From IMG/VR virus record IMGVR_UViG_3300009034_000050, positions 1 through 54,199 of that record: a stretch of DNA of 54,199 bases. One strand, written 5' to 3'. Position numbers and translations under genes: made by a program. Positions 32,040-40,496 of the stretch are shown here, one piece after another (the first letter of the stretch is position 1; every line of letters starts with the position of its first letter). Origin of the DNA: a virus. The notes below the pieces were generated by a model. The model ran no database searches. It worked only from the letters and a program-made list of their open reading frames with translations, and had not been told where the DNA came from.

Positions 32040-32330
32040 ATGGCAAAGCAAAGATACAGAATTACTAACTACGGAGCCACCCGTAGGTTTCCTTACAAGG
32101 GACAGTACTACGAAATTCCAAGGGGTGGTTCAATTGAAACGGAAGATGAGCAGCTTGCAAAGGAGTTTAATGAGTTTCAGTTTGTGGATGCTGTAGCCAT
32201 AGAACAACCTATTGGGAGGACTTTTAAGAGGAAAGCATCTAAGAAGAAAGTATCTAAGAAGAAGTCTTCAAAACAAAAAAAGAAAGTGACAGCAGAGAAA
32301 AGCAAAAAGACTAAACGACGCAAAAGGTAA
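32040..32330 (+). CDS. Small protein with Lys-rich tail, head-associated
   Basis: 96 residues. A short beta domain (RYRITNYGATRRFPYKGQYY then EIPRGGSIETEDEQLAKEF) is followed by a basic low-complexity tail of KKVSKKKSSK repeats. It sits between the major capsid and the next structural gene, 19 nt after the capsid stop. It may bind DNA inside the head or decorate the capsid. Similar basic repeats start the SSB-like protein, but with no evidence of common origin. Confidence 0.6.
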   Translation: MAKQRYRITNYGATRRFPYKGQYYEIPRGGSIETEDEQLAKEFNEFQFVDAVAIEQPIGRTFKRKASKKKVSKKKSSKQKKKVTAEKSKKTKRRKR

Positions 32331-32345
32331 AAAGGAGATTTTATT

Positions 32346-33236
32346 ATGAAACGAAACTTAGCTGATATAGACGTTGATATGTTTACTCCTATTGGACGTC
32401 TACTGCAGCAGGGTATGGCTCACGGTCTTACCAATGACCTGATTTTTGGTGGGTTGGTAACTGGCCAAACAGCGTTACAAGGACTTTGTGTGGCTCAGAC
32501 GACTAAGAACTGTGAGTTTGGAACCCGCAGAGTCACTTGGGACGGTAGAGTGTTCCGATATTCTCTGGCTGGTGCAAGGTGTGACACTTACATTGGAAAC
32601 ATTTTCTTCAATTCCATCGGCACTGGTGCGGGTGATGTGGGAATTGACTGGTCAGCACTTGCTGCTACTTCAGCAATCGGTGCTACTTCTGTTACGATGA
32701 CCAACCAAGGTGGTCATACAATAGCTGCAAATGCTTTGGTAGGTGGGCTTATCATCCTGAACCCAAGCAGTGGAACGAACAATGCGGTTATACAGCAGAG
32801 AAGGATAACAGCCAACACAGCAGCAACATTGAATGGCACTTGTGTTATTTCCTTTGCTGAGCCACTTGTCAGGGCTTTGACTGTGAATGTAGCTTACGGT
32901 TACTGTATGCCATCAATGTACTCTGATATTAGGGCTGCTCAGGTTATTGGTAATGCCGGCAGAATGAGTTTCATTGGTTATGCTGCTGGTGAGTGTGATG
33001 TTGCTGGCAAGTACCATTGGGAGCAAACTTGGGGGAAGATATCAGCGTCCTTGTACGGAAGTGCTGTTGGCAAGACTCAGTATATGCGGGAGGTTGTCTT
33101 CCGGTATGATGGCAACCTCATCCATCGTGGTGCTACTGGTGCTACTGGGTTGGAAGGACAAACGGCAGGTTACATCTTGGATAACAACACTGCTGACAAC
33201 GGTGCCACCCTGATTATGCTGAAGCTCGACCGTTAA
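32346..33236 (+). CDS. Probable capsid decoration protein
   Basis: 296 residues, RBS AAGGAG. The N-terminus (MKRNLADIDVDMFTPIGRLL) precedes a beta-rich domain (ALAATSAIGATSVTMTNQGG and NPSSGTNNAVIQQRRITANT). Such Ala/Thr/Gly-rich beta folds directly after the capsid gene are common in decoration or cement proteins. C-terminal MSFIGYAAGECDVAGKYHW and EVVFRYDGNLIHRG are not diagnostic. Function by position only. Confidence 0.6.
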   Translation: MKRNLADIDVDMFTPIGRLLQQGMAHGLTNDLIFGGLVTGQTALQGLCVAQTTKNCEFGTRRVTWDGRVFRYSLAGARCDTYIGNIFFNSIGTGAGDVGIDWSALAATSAIGATSVTMTNQGGHTIAANALVGGLIILNPSSGTNNAVIQQRRITANTAATLNGTCVISFAEPLVRALTVNVAYGYCMPSMYSDIRAAQVIGNAGRMSFIGYAAGECDVAGKYHWEQTWGKISASLYGSAVGKTQYMREVVFRYDGNLIHRGATGATGLEGQTAGYILDNNTADNGATLIMLKLDR

Positions 33237-33249
33237 AATCAAAAAGGCT

Positions 33250-33304
33250 TTTGGGAGTTGTGCCAGAAAACAACTCCCAAAGTTTGAAACTTTGAATGGG
33301 AGTT
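33250..33304 (+). terminator. Competing hairpins after the decoration gene
   Basis: A 12-bp stem (33250-33261 with 33270-33281) has an 8-nt loop GCCAGAAA. A second, mutually exclusive pairing uses AACTCCCA (33272-33279) with a third copy TGGGAGTT (33297-33304). No long T-run follows, so a strict terminator is uncertain. The arrangement resembles an attenuator or processing site. Confidence 0.5.
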
Positions 33305-33325
33305 ATTTTGAAAAGGGGTTGTACA

Positions 33326-33445
33326 ATGGCAAAGAAAAAGAAGGAAGAAAAAGAAGATTTGATGTTCCCTGATAAGCAAAAGGCGTATGAGGCAAGGCAG
33401 GAGAAGTTGGAAGAAGGAAAGCAAGAAAGAACTGATAAGAAGTAA
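33326..33445 (+). CDS. 39-residue highly charged protein
   Basis: ATG 33326 with AAAAGGGG about 7 nt upstream. Almost entirely Lys/Glu (MAKKKKEEKEDLMFPDKQKA...), predicted single helix. Four codons after the stop the next gene begins. It may be a small head-associated protein. Confidence 0.5.
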   Translation: MAKKKKEEKEDLMFPDKQKAYEARQEKLEEGKQERTDKK

Positions 33446-33448
33446 CAA

Positions 33449-33670
33449 ATGAAACAAGACCCAAGGACAATGGACATAGTAAATCCTGAACTTCGTGGTA
33501 TGCCTGAGGAAGACTACAAGGAAGAACTTAACATCCGTTCTCACAGAGCAGGGTATACCACAAGGAATGGAGGGCCAAAACCATTAAGGATTATGGCAAC
33601 TGTATCTTTTGGGAAGAGAAAACTGAATGTATGGCCACGCGATAAGGATGGGAACTTGATAGGAGACTGA
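33449..33670 (+). CDS. Small hypothetical protein
   Basis: 73 residues starting 3 nt after the previous stop. Contains ELRGMPEEDYKEELN and a beta-like second half (RIMATVSFGKRKLNVWPRDK). Structural-module neighbour but not assigned. Confidence 0.55.
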   Translation: MKQDPRTMDIVNPELRGMPEEDYKEELNIRSHRAGYTTRNGGPKPLRIMATVSFGKRKLNVWPRDKDGNLIGD

Positions 33671-33674
33671 AGAA

Positions 33675-34034
33675 GTGACTCTTATAGAGCGAATGGAGCA
33701 AATTTTAGTTTTTATTGATACTGCTCTTGTTGAAGGCAGACTGACCAGTGTTCATCCACCTCCAGGAGATTTGATGTTACAGGCATTTGTTAATATGCTT
33801 ATAGCAACTCAGGCTTTAATTGGGGCTGGCCATTATAGTGGAGTCTCTGAACAACTCGTAAATATCCTCGGAAGATGCGACGGACAGGCTACACCGCCAG
33901 ATTTTGTTGAAGGTGAAGCATTGTCAGAGTTAGGAGAACTAATACAAGCACTTATAATTGCTGTTGATACTGAGGAGTCCCCCAACGGTGAAGGTAGTAA
34001 GTGGGCTGCATTAAGGATGGCACGTAGAGTATGA
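33675..34034 (+). CDS. Hypothetical protein, GTG start
   Basis: 119 residues; GTG 33675 has AGGAG 9 nt upstream. Predicted all-helical with a conserved-looking RMEQILVFIDTALVEG and LGELIQALIIAVDTEESP. Lies between the head genes and a holin-like gene. Function unknown. Confidence 0.5.
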   Translation: MTLIERMEQILVFIDTALVEGRLTSVHPPPGDLMLQAFVNMLIATQALIGAGHYSGVSEQLVNILGRCDGQATPPDFVEGEALSELGELIQALIIAVDTEESPNGEGSKWAALRMARRV

Positions 34035-34059
34035 CAAGGAATAATTAGGGAATTATAAA

Positions 34060-34281
34060 ATGCCTAAATCAACTGAAGAACGAGTTGGGATCGTTGAAAC
34101 AGAAGTTGATACACTTAAGAAGAGTGATGACGACCAATGGACAGCAATAAATGAGTTGCGTAGATTTATGCATAAGCTCGTGCCAATTTGGGTAACTATT
34201 GTTTTGATGGCTATGAGTTTCTTGACCGGTGGTGCTTTAACTTTTGCAAGTTTAATAATGAGAATGAACAATAAAGGTTAA
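34060..34281 (+). CDS. Holin-like protein, XhlA type
   Basis: 73 residues. An N-terminal coiled coil (EERVGIVETEVDTLKKSDDD) and helix (QWTAINELRRFM) lead into one membrane helix (VPIWVTIVLMAMSFLTGGAL then TFASLIM). This is the shape of the XhlA/hemolysin family, which in some phages cooperates with a second holin. It sits inside the head-tail region, not in a lysis cassette. Whether it permeabilises the membrane here is unknown. Confidence 0.6.
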   Translation: MPKSTEERVGIVETEVDTLKKSDDDQWTAINELRRFMHKLVPIWVTIVLMAMSFLTGGALTFASLIMRMNNKG

Positions 34282-34295
34282 TGGGAGACAAATAA

Positions 34296-34931
34296 ATGGC
34301 TTTGGTGACAGGGCACTATTGTACCAGTGATGATATTGATAACTGGCCAGATGGTGCAACAGACAATGAGAAGAGAACAGTTATAAACCGTGTAGAAGAA
34401 CGCATTGAGAAGTTGACCGAAGACTTTTTCTATGCAAAGGCATTTGAAGTTTTTGTTAATGGCAATGGCAAAGACAAACTATTCCTTGGATTGGTCCCTG
34501 ATATTGTCAGTGTAACAGAGATAAAAATTTCTGGAATAATTTTATCTTCCAGTTGGTGGACTTACGATAAGAATTCTGTGTACCTTGACCCGGAGGCTGT
34601 GACAGCAAGTGAGGAGGATTTGGTAGAACTTCACCTGCGGTTAAAGCATAAAGAAGTCTTGTTTCCAAAAGGTATGGGTAATATTAAGGTCACAGGCACT
34701 TATGGTCGAGCAGTCTTTGGTTGCCCAGAGGATATAAAGCACGTGGCCATAATTATGTGTCAGGCTGAGAATGATTCAACAAGATACGAGGTTTCTCAAG
34801 ATTTCAAAAGTGAACGGCTTGGCGATTATTCTTACACTCGAATGGAGGGGGTATTTGTAGTAGGGATTGCCGAAGTGGATAAATTATTGAAACCTTACAT
34901 ACGTAAGAAGCCAATGCTGGGAGTGATATAA
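34296..34931 (+). CDS. Head-tail connector protein, gp6/gp15-like
   Basis: 211 residues. Opening HYCTSDDIDNWPDGATDNEK and the helical pair RTVINRVEERIEKLTEDFFY match the start of head-tail adaptor proteins. Residues about 60-120 form a beta region (DIVSVTEIKISGIIL). It would form the ring below the portal. Next to the head-closure gene in the standard order. Confidence 0.7.
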   Translation: MALVTGHYCTSDDIDNWPDGATDNEKRTVINRVEERIEKLTEDFFYAKAFEVFVNGNGKDKLFLGLVPDIVSVTEIKISGIILSSSWWTYDKNSVYLDPEAVTASEEDLVELHLRLKHKEVLFPKGMGNIKVTGTYGRAVFGCPEDIKHVAIIMCQAENDSTRYEVSQDFKSERLGDYSYTRMEGVFVVGIAEVDKLLKPYIRKKPMLGVI

Positions 34932-34932
34932 G

Positions 34933-35247
34933 TTGCGGCATCTTTTTAATAGTAAAGTAAACATAGTTGAAGTGGTTGAGACCCCTGACGGATTGCTTGG
35001 CAGAACTGAATCTACAGTTGTAGTTCATGAGGATTTGCCTTGCCGAATCAACTGGAGCAGGGGTAGGGAGCAGATTTTCTTTAATAAGGAGACATATTTT
35101 AGAGATGCCAAGGTGTATTGCAGCGTTGTTGATATTACAGTCAAGCATCGGTTGGTATTTGGAGGTACAACTTATGAGATTGTTTCTGTCCGAAATGTTG
35201 ATAGCATGAATAGGTATTTGATTTTAGATATAAAACGGGTTGAGTAA
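34933..35247 (+). CDS. Head closure protein, SPP1 gp16-like
   Basis: 104 residues, TTG start preceded by GGGAGTGA. Typical beta pattern: FNSKVNIVEVVETPDGLLGR, LPCRINWSRGREQIFFNKE, VDITVKHRLVFGGTTYEIVS and the end YLILDIKRVE. This family seals the portal channel after packaging. Located directly after the connector gene, with a 1-nt overlap of the following start. Confidence 0.7.
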   Translation: MRHLFNSKVNIVEVVETPDGLLGRTESTVVVHEDLPCRINWSRGREQIFFNKETYFRDAKVYCSVVDITVKHRLVFGGTTYEIVSVRNVDSMNRYLILDIKRVE

Positions 35248-35651
35248 TGATTGAACTTTGGGAAGCAATAAGTACTTTTTATAAATCTGCTGCTGCTGCA
35301 GATTTTAGGGCAGCTTTGACAGGGGGTCTTCACGATGCTGAAGCATCACGGGGTGTAATCTTCCCTTACGGGACTTTTCAGCTGGTTTCTGCAGTACCCG
35401 ACCATTTTGCTTCTAACAAAAACTATGTGGAAAATTGTCTTATCCAGTTTAATCTCTTTTCAAACAAACGGACAAAGAGGGAATTGTTGAACATTTGTGA
35501 TAAGTTGATTGCCTGCTTTGACTTTTTGGCACTGATAATTACTAATTATACTACAAGGAGTTGTGTCCGAGAGGGTGTTATAACATTACCACGAGTTGAG
35601 AAGGTTTGGCAAATAAATATTACTTATCGACTTCTTTTGGAGCCTGATTAA
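35247..35651 (+). CDS. Tail terminator/completion-like protein
   Basis: 134 residues. EAISTFYKSAAAADFRAALT, FPYGTFQLVSAVPDHF and CLIQFNLFSNKRTKRELLN give an alpha/beta shape like tail terminators that cap the tail tube. Position between head closure and HK97 gp10-like proteins supports this. The assignment is by order rather than a clear motif. Confidence 0.6.
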   Translation: MIELWEAISTFYKSAAAADFRAALTGGLHDAEASRGVIFPYGTFQLVSAVPDHFASNKNYVENCLIQFNLFSNKRTKRELLNICDKLIACFDFLALIITNYTTRSCVREGVITLPRVEKVWQINITYRLLLEPD

Positions 35652-35652
35652 G

Positions 35653-36027
35653 ATGGCAATAAAGACAGTATGGCACGGAGATGAGATTCTTAAAGACATC
35701 CATAAGCAAAGTAAGGAGCTTATTCGATGCGTTGCTGTTACTATTTCCAGGAAAGCGAAGATAAATGCTTCTGGTAGACCTGGCCCAGAAGTCATAACTG
35801 GTAACCTGCGTCGTAGTATACGTGCTATTGTGACAAAAGACAAAAGCCAGGTTCGAGCAGGTGGCCCCGCTGGATGTGTGCCTGGGCTTGGTTCGCCAGT
35901 CGAATATGCAGGATATGTTGAACTGGGAACGAGTAAAGCACCGGCTTATCCGTACTTGCGTCCAGCAGTTGAGCAATTTTCAAAAAGTGATTTGGACAAA
36001 TGTTTATTAAAAGTTAAGGAGAAATGA
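35653..36027 (+). CDS. HK97 gp10-like tail/neck protein
   Basis: 124 residues. The family signature is visible: a TGNLRRSI segment (about residue 50), then PVEYAGYVELGTSKAPAYPY, LRPAVEQ. These proteins are required for head-tail joining or tail completion. The gene starts 1 nt after the previous stop. Confidence 0.85.
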   Translation: MAIKTVWHGDEILKDIHKQSKELIRCVAVTISRKAKINASGRPGPEVITGNLRRSIRAIVTKDKSQVRAGGPAGCVPGLGSPVEYAGYVELGTSKAPAYPYLRPAVEQFSKSDLDKCLLKVKEK

Positions 36028-36028
36028 A

Positions 36029-36400
36029 ATGACCGTACATAGCGCCGTTGGATTGGTAACAACTGGGGACTTGTCAACTTATGAAGTTCGTACTATTTCA
36101 AAAGGCAGGACAGCAGACAATAAAGCCTATGTTTCGAGTTTGACGGCTGGTAAGACTAAAAGGAAAGCAGGAAATCTGGATGCAACTTGGGCAATTTCCT
36201 TGTATTCAAAGACAAATATCACGGAAGTTCCTGCAGCTTTGCAAGCTGGGCAGACAATTGGCATTCAACTTCAAAATGATTCACAATCGTACAATATGAT
36301 TATTGACTCTTCGGACCTTGAAGTTGATATTGAAGGTGGAGAGCTTGTAGGTATTTCTTTGGCCTGCTCTGCTGTTGATGATACTTCATATCCAGCGTAA
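36029..36400 (+). CDS. Putative tail tube protein
   Basis: 123 residues, beta-rich (DATWAISLYSKTNITEVP and AGQTIGIQLQNDSQSYNMII then LEVDIEGGELVGISLACS). Compact beta proteins at this position are often tail tube subunits that polymerise around the tape measure. Shorter than many. Candidate only; the next gene (36463-36981) is the alternative. Confidence 0.55.
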   Translation: MTVHSAVGLVTTGDLSTYEVRTISKGRTADNKAYVSSLTAGKTKRKAGNLDATWAISLYSKTNITEVPAALQAGQTIGIQLQNDSQSYNMIIDSSDLEVDIEGGELVGISLACSAVDDTSYPA

Positions 36401-36462
36401 AATTTTGGTGACTAAATTGTGTTTAGTATGAAACTTTTTATCTTAGAAAAGGAGAAAATCAG

Positions 36463-36981
36463 ATGGACAATGTAAGTGCACGTTTTAACTTGGCCATGAC
36501 TCTGTCAGGCGATAACAGTGATGTTGCAACATCTGAACTTGGAATAGCAACTGACCAGCTCAGTCTTGCTCGTGGTGCTGCTTTGGCTAACGGGGCAGGG
36601 GCAAATCAAGCGAATGTGGAATATCATGACATTGTAGCTGTGCCAACGGGTGCCGGTGGGATTACTTTGGCAATTAACGACACCTCCCTGAAAGATGCTT
36701 TTGGTGTTGGGTTGGAAATTGACAAACTCAAAGCTATATATGTCAAGAACAACACTGGAGGTATTGTAACTCTTGGTGCTGCTGCTGCCAATCAACTTGC
36801 TATATTTGGGACTCCTGCTACTCATACTTTGATACTGAGACCAGGCGGAGAGTTTTTATGGACAGCCCCAGATGCAGATGGGCTAGCCGTAGACGGGACC
36901 AAGGATGAGCTTAAGATAAAACATGACCAAGCAGGAACTCAGAACGTTGACTTGATAATTGCCGGTGTTCGAGTTGCGTAG
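36463..36981 (+). CDS. Beta-rich tail or fibre protein
   Basis: 172 residues with AAAGGAG upstream. Sequence is rich in Gly/Ala/Asn (LARGAALANGAGANQANVEY, LKAIYVKNNTGGIVTLGAAA), with late LILRPGGEFLWTAPDADG. This pattern occurs in virion proteins of phages whose role is unknown. It could be a second tail-tube-like subunit or an Ig-like decoration. Confidence 0.5.
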   Translation: MDNVSARFNLAMTLSGDNSDVATSELGIATDQLSLARGAALANGAGANQANVEYHDIVAVPTGAGGITLAINDTSLKDAFGVGLEIDKLKAIYVKNNTGGIVTLGAAAANQLAIFGTPATHTLILRPGGEFLWTAPDADGLAVDGTKDELKIKHDQAGTQNVDLIIAGVRVA

Positions 36982-37111
36982 ACACATTTCGAAGGCTCCT
37001 GTCTTTAGGAACTAGTGCCTTGATAGGTATTACATTGAGAAAATCCCTTAGAATCAGTCTCAGATGAGTAGGATTAGAGGGCAGGGGGTTATGGTGACTG
37101 AGTAGAGTGTT

Positions 37112-37606
37112 ATGAATCAGATTATGGGCAATTCCGTTCCTGTGTGGATAGGGAAGAAGATTTACTTAGTATCCTATATCTCAGTAGGAGAGTGGCAAAC
37201 GTTTGTCAAAATTTTACAGTGTGATGCTATAGAAGCGTTGAAATTTTTGGTGTATCACTCTTTGCATCGTGCAGATTCTACCATCAAAAAGAAGACTGTT
37301 AATCATCTGCTCAAAAAGTACGCTGCATCGGTGATTTCTTTGACAGATATTATCTGTAATATAAGCTTCCCGAAAGTGCATCCCGGGAGGGGGGAAGAGG
37401 TAGACGAAAAGGAAGCTGAACGAGATATGAAAGCAGTGTACCGAATCTTAAGTAGAATGCATGGCTGGTCTCCGCAGCGGATTAGTAATATGTCTCCTGC
37501 TCAATTGTACCTCTATATGATGGGTGGAAGTACAGGAACAGGTATTGTGAAAATGAATAGTTTAGAATACCAAAGTTTTTTGGCTTCGAGAGGAATTAAA
37601 AACTAA
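37112..37606 (+). CDS. Tail assembly chaperone-like protein
   Basis: 164 residues, just before the tape measure, whose ATG overlaps this stop (TAATG). C-terminal LSRMHGWSPQRISNMSPAQL is typical of proteins encoded here in siphoviruses. No second overlapping frame in a shifted register is visible, so a programmed frameshift is not supported. The preceding 130 nt (36982-37111) hold only a weak hairpin. Confidence 0.6.
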   Translation: MNQIMGNSVPVWIGKKIYLVSYISVGEWQTFVKILQCDAIEALKFLVYHSLHRADSTIKKKTVNHLLKKYAASVISLTDIICNISFPKVHPGRGEEVDEKEAERDMKAVYRILSRMHGWSPQRISNMSPAQLYLYMMGGSTGTGIVKMNSLEYQSFLASRGIKN

Positions 37607-39624
37607 TGGCGAAGAAGCTTTCAGAAATTTATGTGGATTTTACAGGACGGCTTGGCAAACTCAAAGCTGCAATGTCAAGGGCCCACGGTATAGTCAAGAA
37701 AGGTATGACCTCGCTTGCTAAATGGGCGAAGCGTGGTGCTATAGCTTTGGGTGTTGGTCTTGCTGCTGGGGTAGCTCTCAGTATAAAGGCTGGTGCTGCC
37801 TTCGAATCGCAGATGGCTAAAGTTGCAACCATGCTTGATGAGCAGACTATGTCCTACATACCAAAGTTTGGAAGAGCTGTAAAAGATTTAGCCATAAAGT
37901 TTGGAGAGGCAACCGTCTCGATTACTGGGGGTTTGTATTCAATTTTATCAGCGAGCATAGCCGCAGGTAAGGCAATAAGATTTTTGAGGACAGCAATGAT
38001 GGCTGCGAAGGGAGGGTTTACTGATACTGCCACTGCCGCTTATGTCTTGACTGGTGTTATGAATGCATACGGCTATGCAGCAGATAAAGTCCGTAAGGTC
38101 TCTGACATACTTTTCACCATTCAGAAGAAAGGGCAAACCAGCTTTGCTCAGTTTGCACCTGTCCTTGGTCGAGTTACAAGTATAGCAGCAGCTATGGGAG
38201 TAAAGTTGGAAGAGGTAGCTGCTGCATTGGCTACCCTTACTAGGAGTGGTATTAGTACGGCCGAGTCAATTACATATTTACGGGGGCTTATAGTCTCGTT
38301 GTCAGGGAGAAGTAAAGAATCAATTAAGTTGGCAAAACAATATGGGATTGAGCTTTCGGCCGCTGCCCTAAAAGCAAAAGGCTTAACAGGAATGCTTAAA
38401 GACCTTTCGGGACTTTCTGCTGATGTCTTGAAAGATATTATTAAGGAGACAGAAGCTCGTACTGCATTGAGTGTCCTAATTGAGAACCAAACAGGGTACT
38501 TGGAAGATTTAGATAACGTAATGCATTCCGAGGGTGAAACGGCGAGAGCACAGGCTAAGGTGACTGCTACCCTTAGTGAGAAGTTCAAATCTCTATGGCA
38601 ATCGATTAAGATGTTAGCTGTAGATATGGGTGAGCGGTTTATGCCTATGATGAAGTCAGCAGTAGATTCGTTGATTGAGGTATTCAGTGGGATGAGGGAC
38701 GAGCTTGCTGCAATATGGTATGCTGTTGATGAGGATTGGAGGGAGTTCTTGGACATTTTATCTGAAGTTGCCCTCATCAAACTTGAGCAGTTGGCTAAAG
38801 ATTTGGGGACATTAGGCACAAAGGCAGCGGAAGCTTTTATGAACAAATTTGGGGAGAGGATGGCTAGTTGGTTTGTAGGCAAAAAACGCGGTAAAATTTT
38901 TGCCGAATATGCCAAGCAATGGCCTGGGTGGGCAGGCGCTATTAAGGGCGAAGTTAAAGAGCCTGTAGTTGATGTAAAGGCAGAGATGACTGCCCATAAG
39001 AAAGTGGCTGATGAAAAAATAAGAGCACTTCTTAGGGCTCACAGTATTGAAAGGGGTATGGATGAGTATGCAGCAAAGATAGCAAAGGAGCGTGCGGAGA
39101 GAGAGGCAGAAGGGGCAAGAGACAAAGCAAAGGCAGACGAAGAAGATGCGAAGAGGGTAGCAGCATTGGAGAAGGGAACAGCAAAATTAGCGGAGAAACT
39201 TGCCGCTGAAAGAGAGCAAGCTATTAAAGATGCAGGAATAGAAAGGCTTAAAAATCTTCGAGATATGTACTCTTCAATGAAGGGTTATGAAAAAGAACTT
39301 GCAAGAGTTCAAAAGGCACTATGGAGGGAGCAAGCAAAAGAGTATGCAAAAACGGGAATGATGACGGAAGCGGCAGCCTATGCCGGTCTTGCTGCAAAGG
39401 GGGCAGAGCAACCCTTACGGGAGGCAGCGGGTAGAGCAAAGACAGGATTTGTTGGTTTTCAGCAGGCGTGGAGTCAAATAGCAGGCCAAGTAACATCCAA
39501 AAGGGTGGAGCAAGACCAACTTAGGCAGCTACAGGAGACTGTCTCTCAGTTGAGAGAAGTCAATCGAAATCTTAATGATGTACGATATGAAATACACACA
39601 AGAGAAGGAGGTTTTGCAGACTGA
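37606..39624 (+). CDS. Tail tape measure protein
   Basis: 672 residues. Opening basic helices, then a hydrophobic GAIALGVGLAAGVALSIKAG, then the TP901-type core: FESQMAKVATMLDEQT, TGGLYSILSASIAAGKA, VLTGVMNAYGYAADK, GQTSFAQFAPVLGRVTSIAA and LEEVAAALATLTRSG. A long helical Ala/Glu-rich part follows (residues about 480-600). It sets tail length. By the usual ratio of about 1.5 angstrom per residue a tail near 100 nm is expected, which is moderate. Confidence 0.9.
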   Translation: MAKKLSEIYVDFTGRLGKLKAAMSRAHGIVKKGMTSLAKWAKRGAIALGVGLAAGVALSIKAGAAFESQMAKVATMLDEQTMSYIPKFGRAVKDLAIKFGEATVSITGGLYSILSASIAAGKAIRFLRTAMMAAKGGFTDTATAAYVLTGVMNAYGYAADKVRKVSDILFTIQKKGQTSFAQFAPVLGRVTSIAAAMGVKLEEVAAALATLTRSGISTAESITYLRGLIVSLSGRSKESIKLAKQYGIELSAAALKAKGLTGMLKDLSGLSADVLKDIIKETEARTALSVLIENQTGYLEDLDNVMHSEGETARAQAKVTATLSEKFKSLWQSIKMLAVDMGERFMPMMKSAVDSLIEVFSGMRDELAAIWYAVDEDWREFLDILSEVALIKLEQLAKDLGTLGTKAAEAFMNKFGERMASWFVGKKRGKIFAEYAKQWPGWAGAIKGEVKEPVVDVKAEMTAHKKVADEKIRALLRAHSIERGMDEYAAKIAKERAEREAEGARDKAKADEEDAKRVAALEKGTAKLAEKLAAEREQAIKDAGIERLKNLRDMYSSMKGYEKELARVQKALWREQAKEYAKTGMMTEAAAYAGLAAKGAEQPLREAAGRAKTGFVGFQQAWSQIAGQVTSKRVEQDQLRQLQETVSQLREVNRNLNDVRYEIHTREGGFAD

Positions 39625-40496
39625 TGGCACTTCAAATTATACCTTGTAGTTTTTCAATACCTTTTCACGAGTTGGATGGCTCTCCTGAAGAGGTAATAAC
39701 TAACGTGACAACTGGTTTGCAAGTTAGGGGTAGATTTATATGTGATTGGTTTTATAGAATACAACTGGCAAAAGAATTTATTGGTTGGACTGAAGCATTT
39801 GGAATAAATATTGTTGTTCATGAACCCCACCGTTACTCTGGCATATCTGATTGGCTGATTGCTTCTGACGTTTCAATCTCTCCTATGGGTAAAATGAATT
39901 CTCCAGACGGCTCTACCTTCGCGACCTATGATAAAGCCATTATTGAAGTTATTTATAGAGTACCTCGCCTGGTTGAAACTGAAGTGTATGGTGGCCAAAT
40001 CTCTATTACAGAAACCATTCGAAGTGCGTCAGAGTTTCTTACGTATCGATCAGAAGGACTTTATTGGGGAACGGGGGGAGATAAGGTGGCGTTGGACGGT
40101 ATAGAGGCTCCTGCTATGGTTCACACAATGCTTGAATGGAGTTATAATATTAGTGGAGCAAGAAGCCTGCCTACAGCTTTATGGGGATTGGCAGGAATGA
40201 TTAACGATGCTACCGTAACTTCATTATCTTTGGGTTGGCAGTTTCCAAAAGGAACGCTGTTTTATGGTAATCCAGTCTTGTCACAGGAATTAAGATTGGA
40301 TGAGGTTGTTTATAGTCTTGCTCTTACTTTTATCTACAAGAACAATGGGACTTTTTTAAGTCCTAAAGGGTGGAATTACTTTCCAAGAACTCTGCCCCAA
40401 TCTCCTTCTGTTGATGTGTCGTGGGAAAGAGTCACTGATGGGACTAATGAAAAAAATTATTACACAGAAGCCCCTTTTGGAGATATTATAGTCTAA
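39624..40496 (+). CDS. Distal tail-like protein
   Basis: 290 residues, starting in an overlap with the tape measure stop. Order after the tape measure suggests a Dit-type baseplate hub. Sequence features: FHELDGSPEEVITNVTTGLQ, EPHRYSGISDWLIAS, ATYDKAIIEVIYRVPRLVE and ELRLDEVVYSLALTFIYKN. No specific family is recognised, so this is a positional call. Confidence 0.5.
   Translation: MALQIIPCSFSIPFHELDGSPEEVITNVTTGLQVRGRFICDWFYRIQLAKEFIGWTEAFGINIVVHEPHRYSGISDWLIASDVSISPMGKMNSPDGSTFATYDKAIIEVIYRVPRLVETEVYGGQISITETIRSASEFLTYRSEGLYWGTGGDKVALDGIEAPAMVHTMLEWSYNISGARSLPTALWGLAGMINDATVTSLSLGWQFPKGTLFYGNPVLSQELRLDEVVYSLALTFIYKNNGTFLSPKGWNYFPRTLPQSPSVDVSWERVTDGTNEKNYYTEAPFGDIIV

Noticed and set aside
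37112-37606. Programmed frameshift between tail chaperones
   Set aside because: There is no second overlapping chaperone frame; the tape measure starts directly at the stop.
38148-38915. 255-codon open frame on the minus strand within the tape measure gene
   Set aside because: It is Ser/Ala-rich text antiparallel to the strongly supported tape measure gene, with no motif and no ribosome-binding site of note.
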